A DNA stretch of 64,000 nucleotides from CAVQJU01 sp963729215 (GCA_963729215.1 CAVSND010000031.1:310001-374000), one strand, 5' to 3'; counted from the stretch's first letter, positions 34,493 to 44,278 are shown. Numbers and translations are program-made. The notes: generated from the letters alone by a model not told the origin.

Positions 34493-34972
34493 CGCGCCCG
34501 ACGCATACATCTGCATCGACATCTGGCCGACGTCGATACACACCTGGCATTCGGTCCCGTGCGGCTCCCACTGCAGAACGTCGCCGTTGGCCGCGCGCGA
34601 TTTCACGAAACAATCGTCATTGCCCTTGTGGCCCATGTGATCGCAGCCGCAGAAACACGGGACATAGGCGAGAACTTCAGGGTGTTCCGCGGCAAACTGG
34701 AACACCTGAGCCACGACCTGTGTCGGGCGCGGCAAGGGGTCGCGCGGACCAAACGGCAGCGGCGGCAGCTTAGCCTGCTTGTGCGGCCCAAGCGGCTTCG
34801 CGGCCTGCGCGGTCACCGACTGTGACTGGGACTTGGACTGGGCTGGAGGCGCGGCGTGGACGTGCGCGGGAAGCGCGGACGGCGCCTGCCCCGAAGCCCT
34901 GACGCTCCAGACGGCGGATGCCACAACCGCCAGCAACACACCTGCAATCGAAATGGTACGTTTGATACCCAT
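34400..34972 (-). CDS. PCYCGC-motif secreted protein
   Basis: The 190-residue protein has a signal peptide (about 1-28), a low-complexity linker, and the signature VPCFCGCDHMGHKGNDDCFV at about residues 104-123. CQVCID follows further on. This fits the PCYCGC family of cysteine-rich extracytoplasmic proteins, whose function is not established; metal binding is likely from the cysteine and histidine spacing. The N-terminal linker of Gln, Ser and Pro suggests a tether. It converges with the radical SAM gene. Confidence 0.85.
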   Translation of the reverse strand: MGIKRTISIAGVLLAVVASAVWSVRASGQAPSALPAHVHAAPPAQSKSQSQSVTAQAAKPLGPHKQAKLPPLPFGPRDPLPRPTQVVAQVFQFAAEHPEVLAYVPCFCGCDHMGHKGNDDCFVKSRAANGDVLQWEPHGTECQVCIDVGQMSMQMYASGASVRDIRTAVEKKFAGQYQNHTPTPQPPPAK

Positions 34973-35017
34973 CAGCGGAACCTCGGGGATATTCTACTCC
35001 GCTGACGGGACGGGCGA

Positions 35018-35431
35018 TCAGGCCGGGCGCGGCTCGGTGGAACGGGCCTGCAGGAGCGATTGGGCCACGTCCACAAGATCCTCAATCCACAGGGGCTTGA
35101 AGCGAACGTCGGCCCCCAGATCGCGAAGCTCGGCAAGCACGGAGTCGTCCAGGCATTGGTCGCCGGTGACCACCACGACTGGAGTCTGCCGATGAGGCTG
35201 GACGGCGCGCAGGCGATACAAAAGACCCAGTCCGTTGACGAACGGCATCCGCAGATCGAGGATCACGGCGTCGGGAAATCCGGATTCGATCTCGCGAAGT
35301 CCGGATTCGGCATTCGTGGCGCTGCGAACCTCGTAGCCTTCCAGCTTCAAGATACGGGTGAACGTCTCCCTCGTGGCGTCGTCGTCATCGACAATCAGGA
35401 GGCGGGCTACAGGCGCAGGCGTGGAAGTCAC
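35018..35431 (-). CDS. single-domain response regulator receiver
   Basis: The 137-residue protein is only a CheY-like receiver domain. The acidic pocket is in LLIVDDDDATRETF, the phosphorylatable aspartate is in VILDLRMPFVNG, threonine is in VVVVTGD, and the lysine is in VRFKPLWIEDL. No output domain follows. The GTG start (VTSTPAPVARLLIVDD) gives the normal domain length; the frame is open upstream but the extra 66 residues are unlike the family. A kinase partner is not in the window. It is divergent from the amino-acid ABC operon by 45 bases. Confidence 0.88.
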   Translation of the reverse strand: MTSTPAPVARLLIVDDDDATRETFTRILKLEGYEVRSATNAESGLREIESGFPDAVILDLRMPFVNGLGLLYRLRAVQPHRQTPVVVVTGDQCLDDSVLAELRDLGADVRFKPLWIEDLVDVAQSLLQARSTEPRPA

Positions 35432-35475
35432 GCAGAGCCGAACGCAATTGTAATGCCGCACGAAAATAGTCAGGA

Positions 35476-37069
35476 TTGCACAGAATCGCATGCGGGAATG
35501 TCCCGGTTGCGCACGTGGCGATCTCAATATTGAGCACTCATCCACGCCGACGCGTCCGGCTTCCCCCCGCCGCCCTCGTCCTGCTGCTCTGCCTGGTGGG
35601 GTCCTCCGCGATGGCTCAAACGCCGGCATTCCGCTGGGCGGGTGATGCCGAGGGGGGTGCGCCGTTCGTCGAAGCCGACCCCTCTCAACCGGACACCGTC
35701 GTCGGCTTCGACGTCGAGGTGGCGGGCCTGCTGGCCCGCGGGCTGGGCCGGGAGCCCCAGTTCGTCCAGATCACGTTCAGCTCGATCGACCAGTCCATCG
35801 CCCGCGGCGACGCCGACGTCGGGCTGAGCGGCGTCGAAGACACGATGACGCGTCGCGCCGCGCTCGCACTGACGATCCCGTATTACGAGTTCCGGGAAGT
35901 GCTGAGCGTCCGTACTTCGGACACGTCGCGCTTCCGCACCCTGGCGGACCTGCGCGGACACCGCGTCGCCACGCTCAGCGGCACCATCGCGTACAACTTG
36001 CTGCTCCGCGCGGAGGGCGTCCACGGCATCGAAGCGGTCTCGTACGAAGACGATGTGCATCCGTACAGCGATTTGGTGCTCGGCCGGGTGGACGCGGTCC
36101 TGCTCGACCATGTCCTGGCCGAACGCCGGGTCCGGACACTGGCCGGGCTTTGCGATTCAACCGGAAGCCGTCGCGGTCGGTCATTACGTGGGGGCGCTCG
36201 CGCTGGCGCACGGCAGCCTTCGCGACACCTGCAACGACATCCTTCGGGCGGCCATGCGTGACGGCTCCCTCGAACGCATTTTTCGCAAATGGGGCGTGTG
36301 GAGCGACGACCAGGCGAGGCTGTACGCGCGGTTGCTCGCCGGGGAATCGATCCCGCCAGTCTCACTCTCCGGCACCTCCGGCATGAAAGAGGACGCGTTG
36401 GAGAGCGCCGGCACTGTTTCGCCGGGACAAGCGACAGAGCGCTACCTGCCGTCGCTGCTGCGCGCCTCCGGCATCACGCTCGTGCTGTCGTGCCTGTCCA
36501 TGGCGCTCGCGGTCGCCGTCGGCATCGTGATCGCCACCGGCCGCGTCTATGGCGGCCGCGCGATGCGCACGGTCCTGATCGCGTACGTCGAATTGATGCG
36601 GGGCACGCCGATCCTGCTGCAGCTGTTCGTCCTCTACTACGGGATCGCGGAAGCGATCCGTCTTCCGGCGTTCGCGGCGGCCCTGCTGGGCCTGGCGCTG
36701 AACTACGCGGCCTACGAGAGCGAAATCTATCGTGCCGCGCTCGAGGCGGTCCCGCAGGGACAGCTGGAGGCCGCACGGACGCTTGGACTGAGCGAGCGCC
36801 AGGTGTTGATGCTCATCCGCGGACCGCAGGCGCTGCGCCTGGCCCTGGCGCCGATGACGAACGACTTCATCGCGCTGCTGAAGGATTCGTCCCTCGTCTC
36901 CGTCCTGACCGTCATGGAGCTCACCAAGCAGACGCAGATTTTCGCGACCAACCTGGGGAGCTGGGTGCTGCCTGGCGTCTTGTGCGCGGCGCTTTATCTG
37001 GCGATGTCGCTGCCGCTCGCCGCGCTGGCGCGCCGGCTCGAACGGCGATGGAAGGCGCAGACGCCGTGA
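35476..37069 (+). CDS. polar amino acid ABC transporter, substrate-binding/permease fusion, frameshifted
   Basis: The corrected product (about 530 residues) joins a periplasmic binding protein of the glutamine/arginine type (about 45-290, with signal peptide ending GSSAMAQ) to a His/Glu/Gln/Arg/opine-type permease (about 315-530). The permease has the EAA loop as EAARTLGLSERQVLMLIRGPQAL, and several membrane segments. It should import a polar amino acid in concert with the ATPase encoded next. One extra base near 36146 splits the binding domain. A TTG about 19 codons into the frame is an alternative start. The stop overlaps the ATPase start. Confidence 0.85.
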
Positions 37070-37736
37070 CCACGCCTGTCCTGCAGTTCCACGACGTTCA
37101 TCTCCAGCGTGGGGCGCGGCAGGTTCTGCGGGGCGCCGAGCTTCGACGTCGGACAGGGCGAGCTGGTCGCGGTCATGGGACCGTCCGGCTCAGGCAAAAC
37201 GACCATCCTTCGCGCCATCGCGGGACTCGAAGCTCTTCCAGGACGGGCGCGTCACGGTCGGCGGCGTGTCCCTCACCGCGGGCGATCACGACAGCGCGAC
37301 CTTGCGCGCGCTGCGGCGGCAAATCGGCCTGGTCTTCCAGTTCCACTGCCTGTTCGAGCACGTGTCCGCGCTCGAAAACGTCTGTCTGGCGCCGGTGCAT
37401 GCTCACGGCGTCCGCCGCGACGAGGCGGAGCGGCATGCGCACGAACTCCTGAAGGCGTTCGGCGTCGACCACCGCGTCGCGGCGCTGCCTCGCGAACTGT
37501 CGGGCGGCGAGGCTCAGCGCGTCGCGATCGCGCGCGCCCTGGCCGTGAACCCGCGCGTTCTCCTGATGGACGAACCGACCGCCGCGCTCGACCGGGAGCG
37601 CCGCGGCGAGCTCGGCGCCCTGCTGCGGAATCTCGTCGGAGAGGGACGGACGCTGCTGGTCGTCACGCACGACGAAGAATTCGCGCGGACGTACGCCACC
37701 CGGACACTGCGCCTCTCCGACGGGCGTGTATCTTAA
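37066..37736 (+). CDS. polar amino acid ABC transporter ATP-binding protein, two frameshifts
   Basis: After removal of two inserted bases (near 37138 and 37233) the gene gives a 222-residue GlnQ-like ATPase. Walker A is GPSGSGKTT, the Q-loop is LVFQFHCLFEHVS, the signature is LSGGEAQR, Walker B is LLMDEPTAALD, and the H-loop histidine is in VVTHDEEFA. It powers the upstream binding-protein/permease fusion. The GTG start overlaps the upstream TGA as GTGA. Two breaks in 670 bases make this the densest cluster of apparent errors in the window. Confidence 0.85.
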
Positions 37737-37812
37737 ACGCAGAGATCGCAGGGATCGCAGAGTCTTCTGTACGAAGAAGTAACTCCGCGATCTCTGCGAT
37801 CTCTGCGTTTAA
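37733..37812. terminator. long word-array hairpin at a convergent gene end
   Basis: Thirty bases from 37733 pair with thirty bases to 37812 at 28 of 30 positions. Each arm is built from the word GCAGAGATC repeated about three times, ending in TTAAACG. The 20-base loop carries a further small hairpin (TCTTC and GAAGA). The left arm contains the TAA stop of the ABC ATPase gene. It separates this gene from the convergent SGNH hydrolase gene and is a strong candidate for a bidirectional terminator. Confidence 0.7.
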
Positions 37813-37828
37813 GTCTTCTCTGCGATCT

Positions 37829-39400
37829 CTATCGCAGCTCCGCAGCGACAGCGCGGGCGATCAAGTCGTATCCCACGGCGTCCGTGTGCCAGTTGTCGGC
37901 CTGCATGTAGATCCGGCCGAACGATTCAATGGGCAGGTACACGGGGCGGCCGTCCGGCGAGGTCTCCACCACGAGTTCCCGCACCCGGGGCACATCCAGT
38001 CCTTCCCACTGCCCGGAGTGTCCGCTGTTTGTATAGACGTACTTCAGCCGCGCGCCGGCTGGTAGCGCCGCCCGAACGCTCCACACGTGGTCACCTGCCC
38101 TCTCGTCTCCGTCGCGTCCATCGTCGTGCAGGGCGACCATGTTCGGCACCATGTTGCCCAGCGACGGGTGGTTGCCGACGATCGACAGGCGCTGCGGCAC
38201 CTGGTACGCGCCTTCATAGACGCGGAATACAACGGGCGTCATCTCTCCCGCGTGCGCGGATGACGCCGCTGACGGAGTCCCGGTGGCCTGTTCCAGGTGA
38301 AAGCGCGTCTCCATTCCCCGCTCGATCCGCGTTTTTTCGTCCGCGATGATCCGCAGGCTGTCGACCAGCGGGATGCGCTCGTCTCGGGCGATGGTGGCCA
38401 GAACCGGGCGGTAAGGGCTCTCGGGCCACAGCTCGTTGTCCAGCAACATGACGCGGGCGCCCTGCCCTCGCGCCAGCGTCACCATCTCGCGAATGTTTCG
38501 CTCGTAGTCCGGCGGCGAGACGCGCGTCCACGGTTCGATGTCGTTGTAATTCACCGCGTCGCCGCCCTTGGACGATTCGGTCTTCACGTCCGCTTTCAGG
38601 AAGTCGCCCATGCTCTGCGGATGAAATCGCAGCGTCAGCGCGAAATATTTCAGCAGGCTGTACAACTCGCTCGAGGCCGCCATCGCTTTCGCACGATCTC
38701 GCCAGGCCGGCGCACCCGCCTTGCCGACGTCCTTATCGCGATAGCCGGCGACCTCGGAATCGTTCATCCCGAATCCGACGAGCAAGACGTCAGGGTGCAG
38801 ATCGAGGACCTGGCGCTTGAGCAGCTCGAGCCCCTGGAACGAGGAATAGCCGAGGACGCCGAAGTTCATCACGTCCAGGTCGGTGCGGGGCGCCTGTTGT
38901 TTCAGAAGCGCTTCGAGACGGCTGGGGTACGTCGCATCCTGATTGACGTTCATGCCGAAGGTCCACGAATCGCCGATGCAGGCGATGCGGAGGGCTCCTG
39001 CCCTTTTGTCCCTCGTGATGGGGCTGCTCCGAAACCCGTCGCCGTTGAGCGCGATTCGCCACACCGGGTTGCCACGAAACGCCTCGGGCAGCCACGGCGT
39101 GAACCTGCGAAGGAGGGCCATGCGATCGGCATCGCTCCACACCGGCGCGAAGATGTCCACGTACGCGCGCCTGGCGCCGGGAATATTTCTCCAGATGAGC
39201 GCGTCATCCGGGCGAAGGATCAATAAGTTGTCGAGCCAGGGAGGAATCGGACCGTAGTCGTCCCCGACGGTATAAGGAAGTGGTACGTATCGGACAAGAG
39301 CGTTGCGGCCCCAGTACGCGGCCCGCAGCGCCAGCTCCATCAGGACGAAGAAAACGATCGTTGTCGCGAGACTTTTCCCGACGCCGCGAAGAAACCCCAT
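37829..39400 (-). CDS. SGNH-like hydrolase with inserted beta-sandwich domain
   Basis: The 523-residue protein has an N-terminal membrane anchor (about 10-30). The SGNH core follows: the nucleophile motif IGDSWTFG near residue 145, VGFGMNDS near 220, and the terminal DNWHTDAVGYD near 500 with the catalytic Asp-x-x-His pair. Between the second and last blocks, at about 385-480, lies an extra region (VVFRVYEGAYQVPQRL to LKYVYTNSGHSGQWEG) that resembles a CBM20-like starch-binding beta sandwich. The enzyme may act on an acylated surface glycan. Its promoter and operon partners are not visible. Confidence 0.77.
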   Translation of the reverse strand: MGFLRGVGKSLATTIVFFVLMELALRAAYWGRNALVRYVPLPYTVGDDYGPIPPWLDNLLILRPDDALIWRNIPGARRAYVDIFAPVWSDADRMALLRRFTPWLPEAFRGNPVWRIALNGDGFRSSPITRDKRAGALRIACIGDSWTFGMNVNQDATYPSRLEALLKQQAPRTDLDVMNFGVLGYSSFQGLELLKRQVLDLHPDVLLVGFGMNDSEVAGYRDKDVGKAGAPAWRDRAKAMAASSELYSLLKYFALTLRFHPQSMGDFLKADVKTESSKGGDAVNYNDIEPWTRVSPPDYERNIREMVTLARGQGARVMLLDNELWPESPYRPVLATIARDERIPLVDSLRIIADEKTRIERGMETRFHLEQATGTPSAASSAHAGEMTPVVFRVYEGAYQVPQRLSIVGNHPSLGNMVPNMVALHDDGRDGDERAGDHVWSVRAALPAGARLKYVYTNSGHSGQWEGLDVPRVRELVVETSPDGRPVYLPIESFGRIYMQADNWHTDAVGYDLIARAVAAELR

Positions 39401-39496
39401 GGCCTGAGGCTATTCTACGCGACCGACACGACGCGAGCTCTAGCAGGGCGTTAACAACACCCGGAGTTCTTCGTTTTACGTTTTACGTTTTGCATT

Positions 39497-39520
39497 CAGG
39501 CTGCGTTCTTCAGCAGCCTG
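39497..39520. terminator. hairpin with conserved GTTCTT loop behind the HD-GYP gene
   Basis: CAGGCTGC and GCAGCCTG enclose GTTCTTCA, directly next to the stop codon of the GAF/HD-GYP gene. The same stem and loop start recur at 47994-48022. The gap to the SGNH gene also holds two and a half copies of TTTTACG. Confidence 0.6.
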
Positions 39521-41527
39521 CTACCGGCTGGCGGCGACGAGACGCAGCGGGCCCGCCGCCGCGCGTTTGTCGGCGAGGGGATTCTGTCCGACCGAGGCGT
39601 CGTCGCGCCGTCTGGCGTGCACCACCGCGCCGGCGATGTGCGGCGCGATCATCTCCATGAGCCGGCACTGATCGTCGGTGAAGGCCTTGGGCCGCGACGC
39701 GTAGAGCGTGAGCACACCGACGAGGGCATTGCCGTTCACGAGCGGCACACCCAGTGAGCTCTGAAGCGACGCCGCACCGGCTGCCTGCACACCGAGGTCG
39801 AGCGCCGGATCGGAGTTGACGATCGGCTGGCGATTCGCCGCGACCCATCCGGAAAGCTTCGACGCGATCGGAATCGAGAGGCCGCGGAGGACCTCGGCCG
39901 CCGGTCCCGATGCGTGAGCAACGGCCAGCATGTTCGTCGCCGGATCGAGGAGGTACCACGCCAGCGTGGACTGCGCCGCGCTGTCGCGCAGCAGCGTCGA
40001 CGCAAGCGCCAGAACGTCCGCCACGCTGTGATCGCCGGATGCCAGGCGCGAGAGGGTCACGAACGCGAGCACATCGTCAGGAATCGCCGATGTCGCCGGG
40101 GCAGCGTGTGCATCAACAGGGGGCGTGGGCGCTTTGGCAGAGCGAACGATCTGCTGCATCGCCTGCTGGCGGGCGTGCGCGTCCCCCTCGTCAGGCGCAA
40201 TGCGTGGCTGAACGGCGATGAACCTGTCGACCACGTGCGGGTCGTACATCTTCCCGCTCCGCTCACGAAGGATGTCGAACGCCTGCGCCGATGTCATGGC
40301 GGCGCGGTACGGGCGGTCCGACGTCAGCGCATCGAAGCAATCCACGACCGACAGAATTCGCGCACCGATGGGAATGTCCTCACCGGACACACCCCGCGGA
40401 TACCCGCTGCCGTCCCAGCTTTCGTGATGGCACCTGACGATGGGCACGACGGGATACGGAAATTCCACGAGTGACAGGATGTCGGCGCCCACGTCCACGT
40501 GAAGCTTCATCTGTTCGAATTCCGCTTCGCTGAGCTTGCCGGGCTTGTTGAGGATGTGTTCGGGCACGGCCAGCTTGCCCGTGTCGTGCAGCAGCGCGGC
40601 CGCCTCGATGGCCTTGAGCACCAGCTCGTCGACGACGCCCAATTCTCTCGCCAGACCCATCGCGTACGCCTGCACGCGTCGCACGTGATTGTGCGTCACG
40701 TCGTCCTTGGCATCGATGGCCATCGCGAGCGTCTCGACGGTCGACAGATACAGGTGATCCATGTCGCCGAGATGCCGTTCGGCGTCATCGAGGCGGCCGA
40801 ATGTGGCTCGCAGCGTGAGATGGAACACCGCCAGCAGCGGCAGGACGATAATCACGGCACCGAGGCTGATCTGATAGATGAGCAGGATGAGGCAGAGCGA
40901 AACGGAGCCCGCGGCCAGATAGTTGAACGACAGCCACAGAAAATGCTTGCGCCACACGTCGATCGGAGACTCGCCCTTTTCGAGGCCGATCGCCACGGCC
41001 GTGAGCCCGGAATTGAGGACGAAGTACACCAGCGTCATGCCCAGCAGGGGCACCATCAAGGCCGCAATCGGCGCGTGCGTGCCGGCGATCGGTGCGACAC
41101 CCGCGAGCCAGAAAAATGTGTGGCTGCCGGCCCAGATCGAAAACGCCGGAGCGGTCGTATTGAACGCAACGCGCCACAGGTTGTGGCGTCGGCGCACCGA
41201 CACGATCAGGGTGTCCACTGCTACCGCGAGTGTCCCGGCCGCGGGACCGAACAGCATGGCGGCCGTGACGAAGAACGTATCCGACACCGTCAGGCTGGCC
41301 GTCACGGTCGCGATCTTCATGGAGAACGACCCGGTGGCCACGGCCAGCGCCGCGAAGATCATCCACTCGAACGGCCAGGGGGTCGTTCGCATCGCGAACA
41401 GCGAGTCGAGAATGGCGAGCGCGCCCACCGCCGCGACGATGCTGGCGAATGTACGGGCGCCGTTCGTTCCTGGCGCGAGCGATCCTGGTCGTGCCGACGG
41501 CTCGGCCGACGAGCGGGTGGCCTTCAC
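39521..41527 (-). CDS. membrane-bound HD-GYP phosphodiesterase with C-terminal GAF domain
   Basis: The 668-residue protein has an N-terminal membrane sensor of about seven or eight hydrophobic segments (about 25-245). The HD-GYP domain (about 260-430) has HNHVRRV, HDTGK and HHESWDGSGYP with all metal ligands. A C-terminal GAF domain (about 485-640) follows. It should hydrolyse c-di-GMP in response to a membrane or small-molecule signal. The order with GAF after HD-GYP is less common than the reverse. The gene starts one base behind the stop of the subtilase gene on the same strand. Confidence 0.9.
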   Translation of the reverse strand: MKATRSSAEPSARPGSLAPGTNGARTFASIVAAVGALAILDSLFAMRTTPWPFEWMIFAALAVATGSFSMKIATVTASLTVSDTFFVTAAMLFGPAAGTLAVAVDTLIVSVRRRHNLWRVAFNTTAPAFSIWAGSHTFFWLAGVAPIAGTHAPIAALMVPLLGMTLVYFVLNSGLTAVAIGLEKGESPIDVWRKHFLWLSFNYLAAGSVSLCLILLIYQISLGAVIIVLPLLAVFHLTLRATFGRLDDAERHLGDMDHLYLSTVETLAMAIDAKDDVTHNHVRRVQAYAMGLARELGVVDELVLKAIEAAALLHDTGKLAVPEHILNKPGKLSEAEFEQMKLHVDVGADILSLVEFPYPVVPIVRCHHESWDGSGYPRGVSGEDIPIGARILSVVDCFDALTSDRPYRAAMTSAQAFDILRERSGKMYDPHVVDRFIAVQPRIAPDEGDAHARQQAMQQIVRSAKAPTPPVDAHAAPATSAIPDDVLAFVTLSRLASGDHSVADVLALASTLLRDSAAQSTLAWYLLDPATNMLAVAHASGPAAEVLRGLSIPIASKLSGWVAANRQPIVNSDPALDLGVQAAGAASLQSSLGVPLVNGNALVGVLTLYASRPKAFTDDQCRLMEMIAPHIAGAVVHARRRDDASVGQNPLADKRAAAGPLRLVAASR

Positions 41528-41528
41528 G

Positions 41529-43289
41529 CTAGTAGGGGTCCGGAGTCGTCGTCACCGAGTCGCCCCAGAGAATCTGGTAGTCATCGGTTTGCTGCGAGTC
41601 TCCCCAGAGAATCTGCTGCCCGGACGGGTCGTTGATCTGGTCGCCCCACAGGATCTGATCGTCTCCTGACCACGCGGACACCTGGCCCCAGATCAGGCGG
41701 TTCGGTGGAATGATCGACAGCGGATTCTTCAGGCCGAGGAGGTTCAGGTCGCCCCAGTGAAGCAGAGAGGGGGTCAGGAACGCCGCAACCGAATCCACGA
41801 TGCCGAGCAGGCGGAGTCCCTGGCCCTGATACAACCGCGTGGTCAACGTCCCCGCGTCCCAGAAGGATGCGCCGCTCGGACCGCCGATCGTCCCGAGGAG
41901 GCCGGACAGCACATTGCCCAACAGTCCGCCGCTTCCAACCATCTGCCGCGACGCCCAGAAGTTCACGCTCCCCGCGCCGCCGGCCATCAAGCCGTCATCC
42001 GGCAGATAAGTCGCGCCGGACTGCAGGGCCATTTTTACCTGCGCGGGCGTCAGCGAAGGGTTCCCCTGGAGCAGCAACGCGACGGCGCCGCTCACCATGG
42101 GCGTCGCCATGCTCGTGCCGCTCATCTTCATGTAGGCGTTGGATCCGCTTCCGGCGACGTGGAGCGCGGAAAAGTTCGTCGACAGGTACGACCCTGACGC
42201 TTCGAGCGAGACGATCTTGTTGCCTGGCGCGACCACGTCGGGCTTGACGGCGAGCTCGTAGCGCGTCGGCCCCCGCGAACTGTAGGTCGTGACGGAATCG
42301 TCCGACCGTCCCGGCGTCTGCCAGGTGTTGAGCGCGCCGACCGTCAGGGCGAACGGCGAATTCCCCGGCGACGCGATGCTTCCGAGCACGGTCTGGCCCG
42401 TGGCCGTCTTACCCGAGTTCCCCGCCGCGGCGACAACGACGATGCCGAGCGATGTCGCCTTCTCGACTTCCTCGCACAGCGGATCGGTGACCGAGGGTTC
42501 GGTGACGGGATGTCCGAGCGACAGGTTGATGACGCGGATGTTGTAGCGCGCACGGTTGGCGATCGCCCATTCCATGCCGGCGATCACGTCGCTCGTGGAG
42601 CCGGTGCCATCCGGGCCGAGCACGCGGACGTTGATGATGTTCGCATCGGGCGCGATGCCGCCCGCGTAGAGGCTCGTGACGGACGTCGGTGCCCCGCCGA
42701 TGATCCCGGCGACATGCGTGCCGTGGCCGAACTGGTCGGCAGTTCCGTTCGCGCCGCTCACGAAGTTGACGCTCGCGACCACGTTCTTGAGCGCGAGATG
42801 GCTTGAAATACCGGAGTCGAGCACGGCGACGCCGATCCCCTTGCCGGTCACGGCCGGATAGGCGCCGACCAGGCCGAGAAGGCCCCTGGTGCCGGTGCGA
42901 ACCTGCGTGGCGCCCGTGGACGTGTTCGACACGGTCAGCATCAGGTGGACGCGTGAGTCCGGCGAGATGTGATCGACGAGGTTGTCGCTCGCCAGATCCG
43001 TCAGCTCGGAGCTGTTGACGGACAGAACCGCGCCTCCGTCACCCAATTGACGAACGACGGACAGGTGATGCCGCGCGGCGATCGCCTGAACTTCATCGGG
43101 TGTGCCGTGCAGGATGACGCGCGTGCGAGTCGTCGTCTGGCGCCCTTCGTGGGCAAGCAGATCAACCGACAGGCGCGCCCGGTGCGCACCCTGGGCGCCG
43201 CGGAAGCCGAACGCCGAACCAAAGACGAGACAGATGAGGACACCGGCAACGCGCCGGAGCCACAGGCTGTGACTTGAATGATGTGCCAT
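41529..43289 (-). CDS. secreted subtilisin-like serine protease with C-terminal WGD repeats
   Basis: The 586-residue preproprotein has a signal peptide (about 1-35) and an inhibitor-I9-like propeptide (about 45-110). The S8 catalytic domain carries the aspartate in VAVLDSGISSH, the histidine in FGHGTHVAG and the serine in SGTSMATPMVSG. The last 60 residues carry LHWGDLN, LIWGQVS and three QILWGD units spaced 13 to 14 residues. Such tryptophan-rich repeats look like an anchoring or sorting tail. I chose MAHHSS as start over a TTG 16 codons upstream. The gap upstream up to the beta-barrel gene is relatively AT-rich and may hold its promoter. Confidence 0.9.
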   Translation of the reverse strand: MAHHSSHSLWLRRVAGVLICLVFGSAFGFRGAQGAHRARLSVDLLAHEGRQTTTRTRVILHGTPDEVQAIAARHHLSVVRQLGDGGAVLSVNSSELTDLASDNLVDHISPDSRVHLMLTVSNTSTGATQVRTGTRGLLGLVGAYPAVTGKGIGVAVLDSGISSHLALKNVVASVNFVSGANGTADQFGHGTHVAGIIGGAPTSVTSLYAGGIAPDANIINVRVLGPDGTGSTSDVIAGMEWAIANRARYNIRVINLSLGHPVTEPSVTDPLCEEVEKATSLGIVVVAAAGNSGKTATGQTVLGSIASPGNSPFALTVGALNTWQTPGRSDDSVTTYSSRGPTRYELAVKPDVVAPGNKIVSLEASGSYLSTNFSALHVAGSGSNAYMKMSGTSMATPMVSGAVALLLQGNPSLTPAQVKMALQSGATYLPDDGLMAGGAGSVNFWASRQMVGSGGLLGNVLSGLLGTIGGPSGASFWDAGTLTTRLYQGQGLRLLGIVDSVAAFLTPSLLHWGDLNLLGLKNPLSIIPPNRLIWGQVSAWSGDDQILWGDQINDPSGQQILWGDSQQTDDYQILWGDSVTTTPDPY

Positions 43290-43483
43290 TGTGTGACTCA
43301 AGAGGTTGATTGAGAACTCCAGTGTTCCAATTAGCAATCATATTGCCATACGGATGAGCGCCAACAAATACACGCTAAGTTCTATTGATTGAGCGAGTTG
43401 CATGGCATGTGTCGGGAGCGATACGAACGTCGGAAAAGACGCGAAATGAGGCACGGAAACGGACGAGCCGCTCAGCTATTCGG

Positions 43484-44216
43484 CTAATTTATTGGCCGCA
43501 CGGATCTTAGGCACCGCTGTGCTGTTTCAGGGCACCGTGGTCCGTTATTGGTGCTCGGGCGGGGCGCTACTTGAGAGAGATCGCCGGCGGAAATGATGAA
43601 CAGGTGCTGCTGCGGACTCCCCGGCTGGGGAGGGATCGGGGTGCCGGGCTGGATCTGGTAGAACCGCGCGTCGAGGCTGAATGCCAGGTGGTTCTTGATG
43701 AACCAGCGGGCGCCGCCACCGTAGTTAACAGTCCCTAGCGGCTCCACGTCCGCGGCGCTCGGCTCGAGCCCGGTTTCGTGGAGCGCCCACACCGAGCGGC
43801 CGATTCCTCCGCTCAAATAGCTCCAGCCGTGGCCCGTGCCGAAGTTGAACGACAGCTGCGGTGATGCGGTCACGACCCGCTCGACCATGGGAACCAGGCC
43901 GGTGGAACCCTCGGCCGGCGTGCTGGTCGCGCGAGCCACCATCAATTCGCCTCCAACGCCAACCGTCAGCGCCTTCCAGTGCAAGAAGTAAAAATGCGCG
44001 CCGAGCTGGGCGCCCCAGCCGCGGCCCGGGAGCGAGCCGAGATTCACACTGCGGCTATCGGCCAGTTCCTGTGAATCGCTTGGAAACGACGGAATCGACG
44101 CGTGCACGTCGACCACCCAGGGACCAATCCGCGGTGGCGGATCCTGCGCGTGCGCGCGGGACGCCGGCAAAGCCGATCGTCAGAAAGATGAGGATGGGAC
44201 ACGCCAGAGGCCGCAT
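43484..44216 (-). CDS. outer-membrane beta-barrel protein, frameshifted at both ends
   Basis: The main frame encodes a beta-barrel-like protein of about 215 residues with alternating hydrophobic strands (GAQLGAHFYFLHWKALTVGV, LSFNFGTGHGWSYLSGGIG, FIKNHLAFSLDARFYQI). Upstream in the next frame is a good signal peptide (MRPLACPILIFLTIG) that joins after removal of one T near 44170. At the other end, removing one G near 43585 gives HLFIISAGISLK followed by a stop at 43567-43569, the usual ending of small barrels, in place of the longer tail. No specific function can be assigned. It stands alone on the minus strand. Confidence 0.72.
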
Positions 44217-44278
44217 GGGAGGCGGCAATTGTACCGCTTCGTGCGCACAAAAAGGCCCGGTTCCGTTAGCATGGACCC

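Noticed and set aside
39471..39492. TTTTACG tandem repeat as a regulatory site
   Set aside because: Only two and a half copies are present, with no clear link to a promoter; it may be part of the same loose word-array class.
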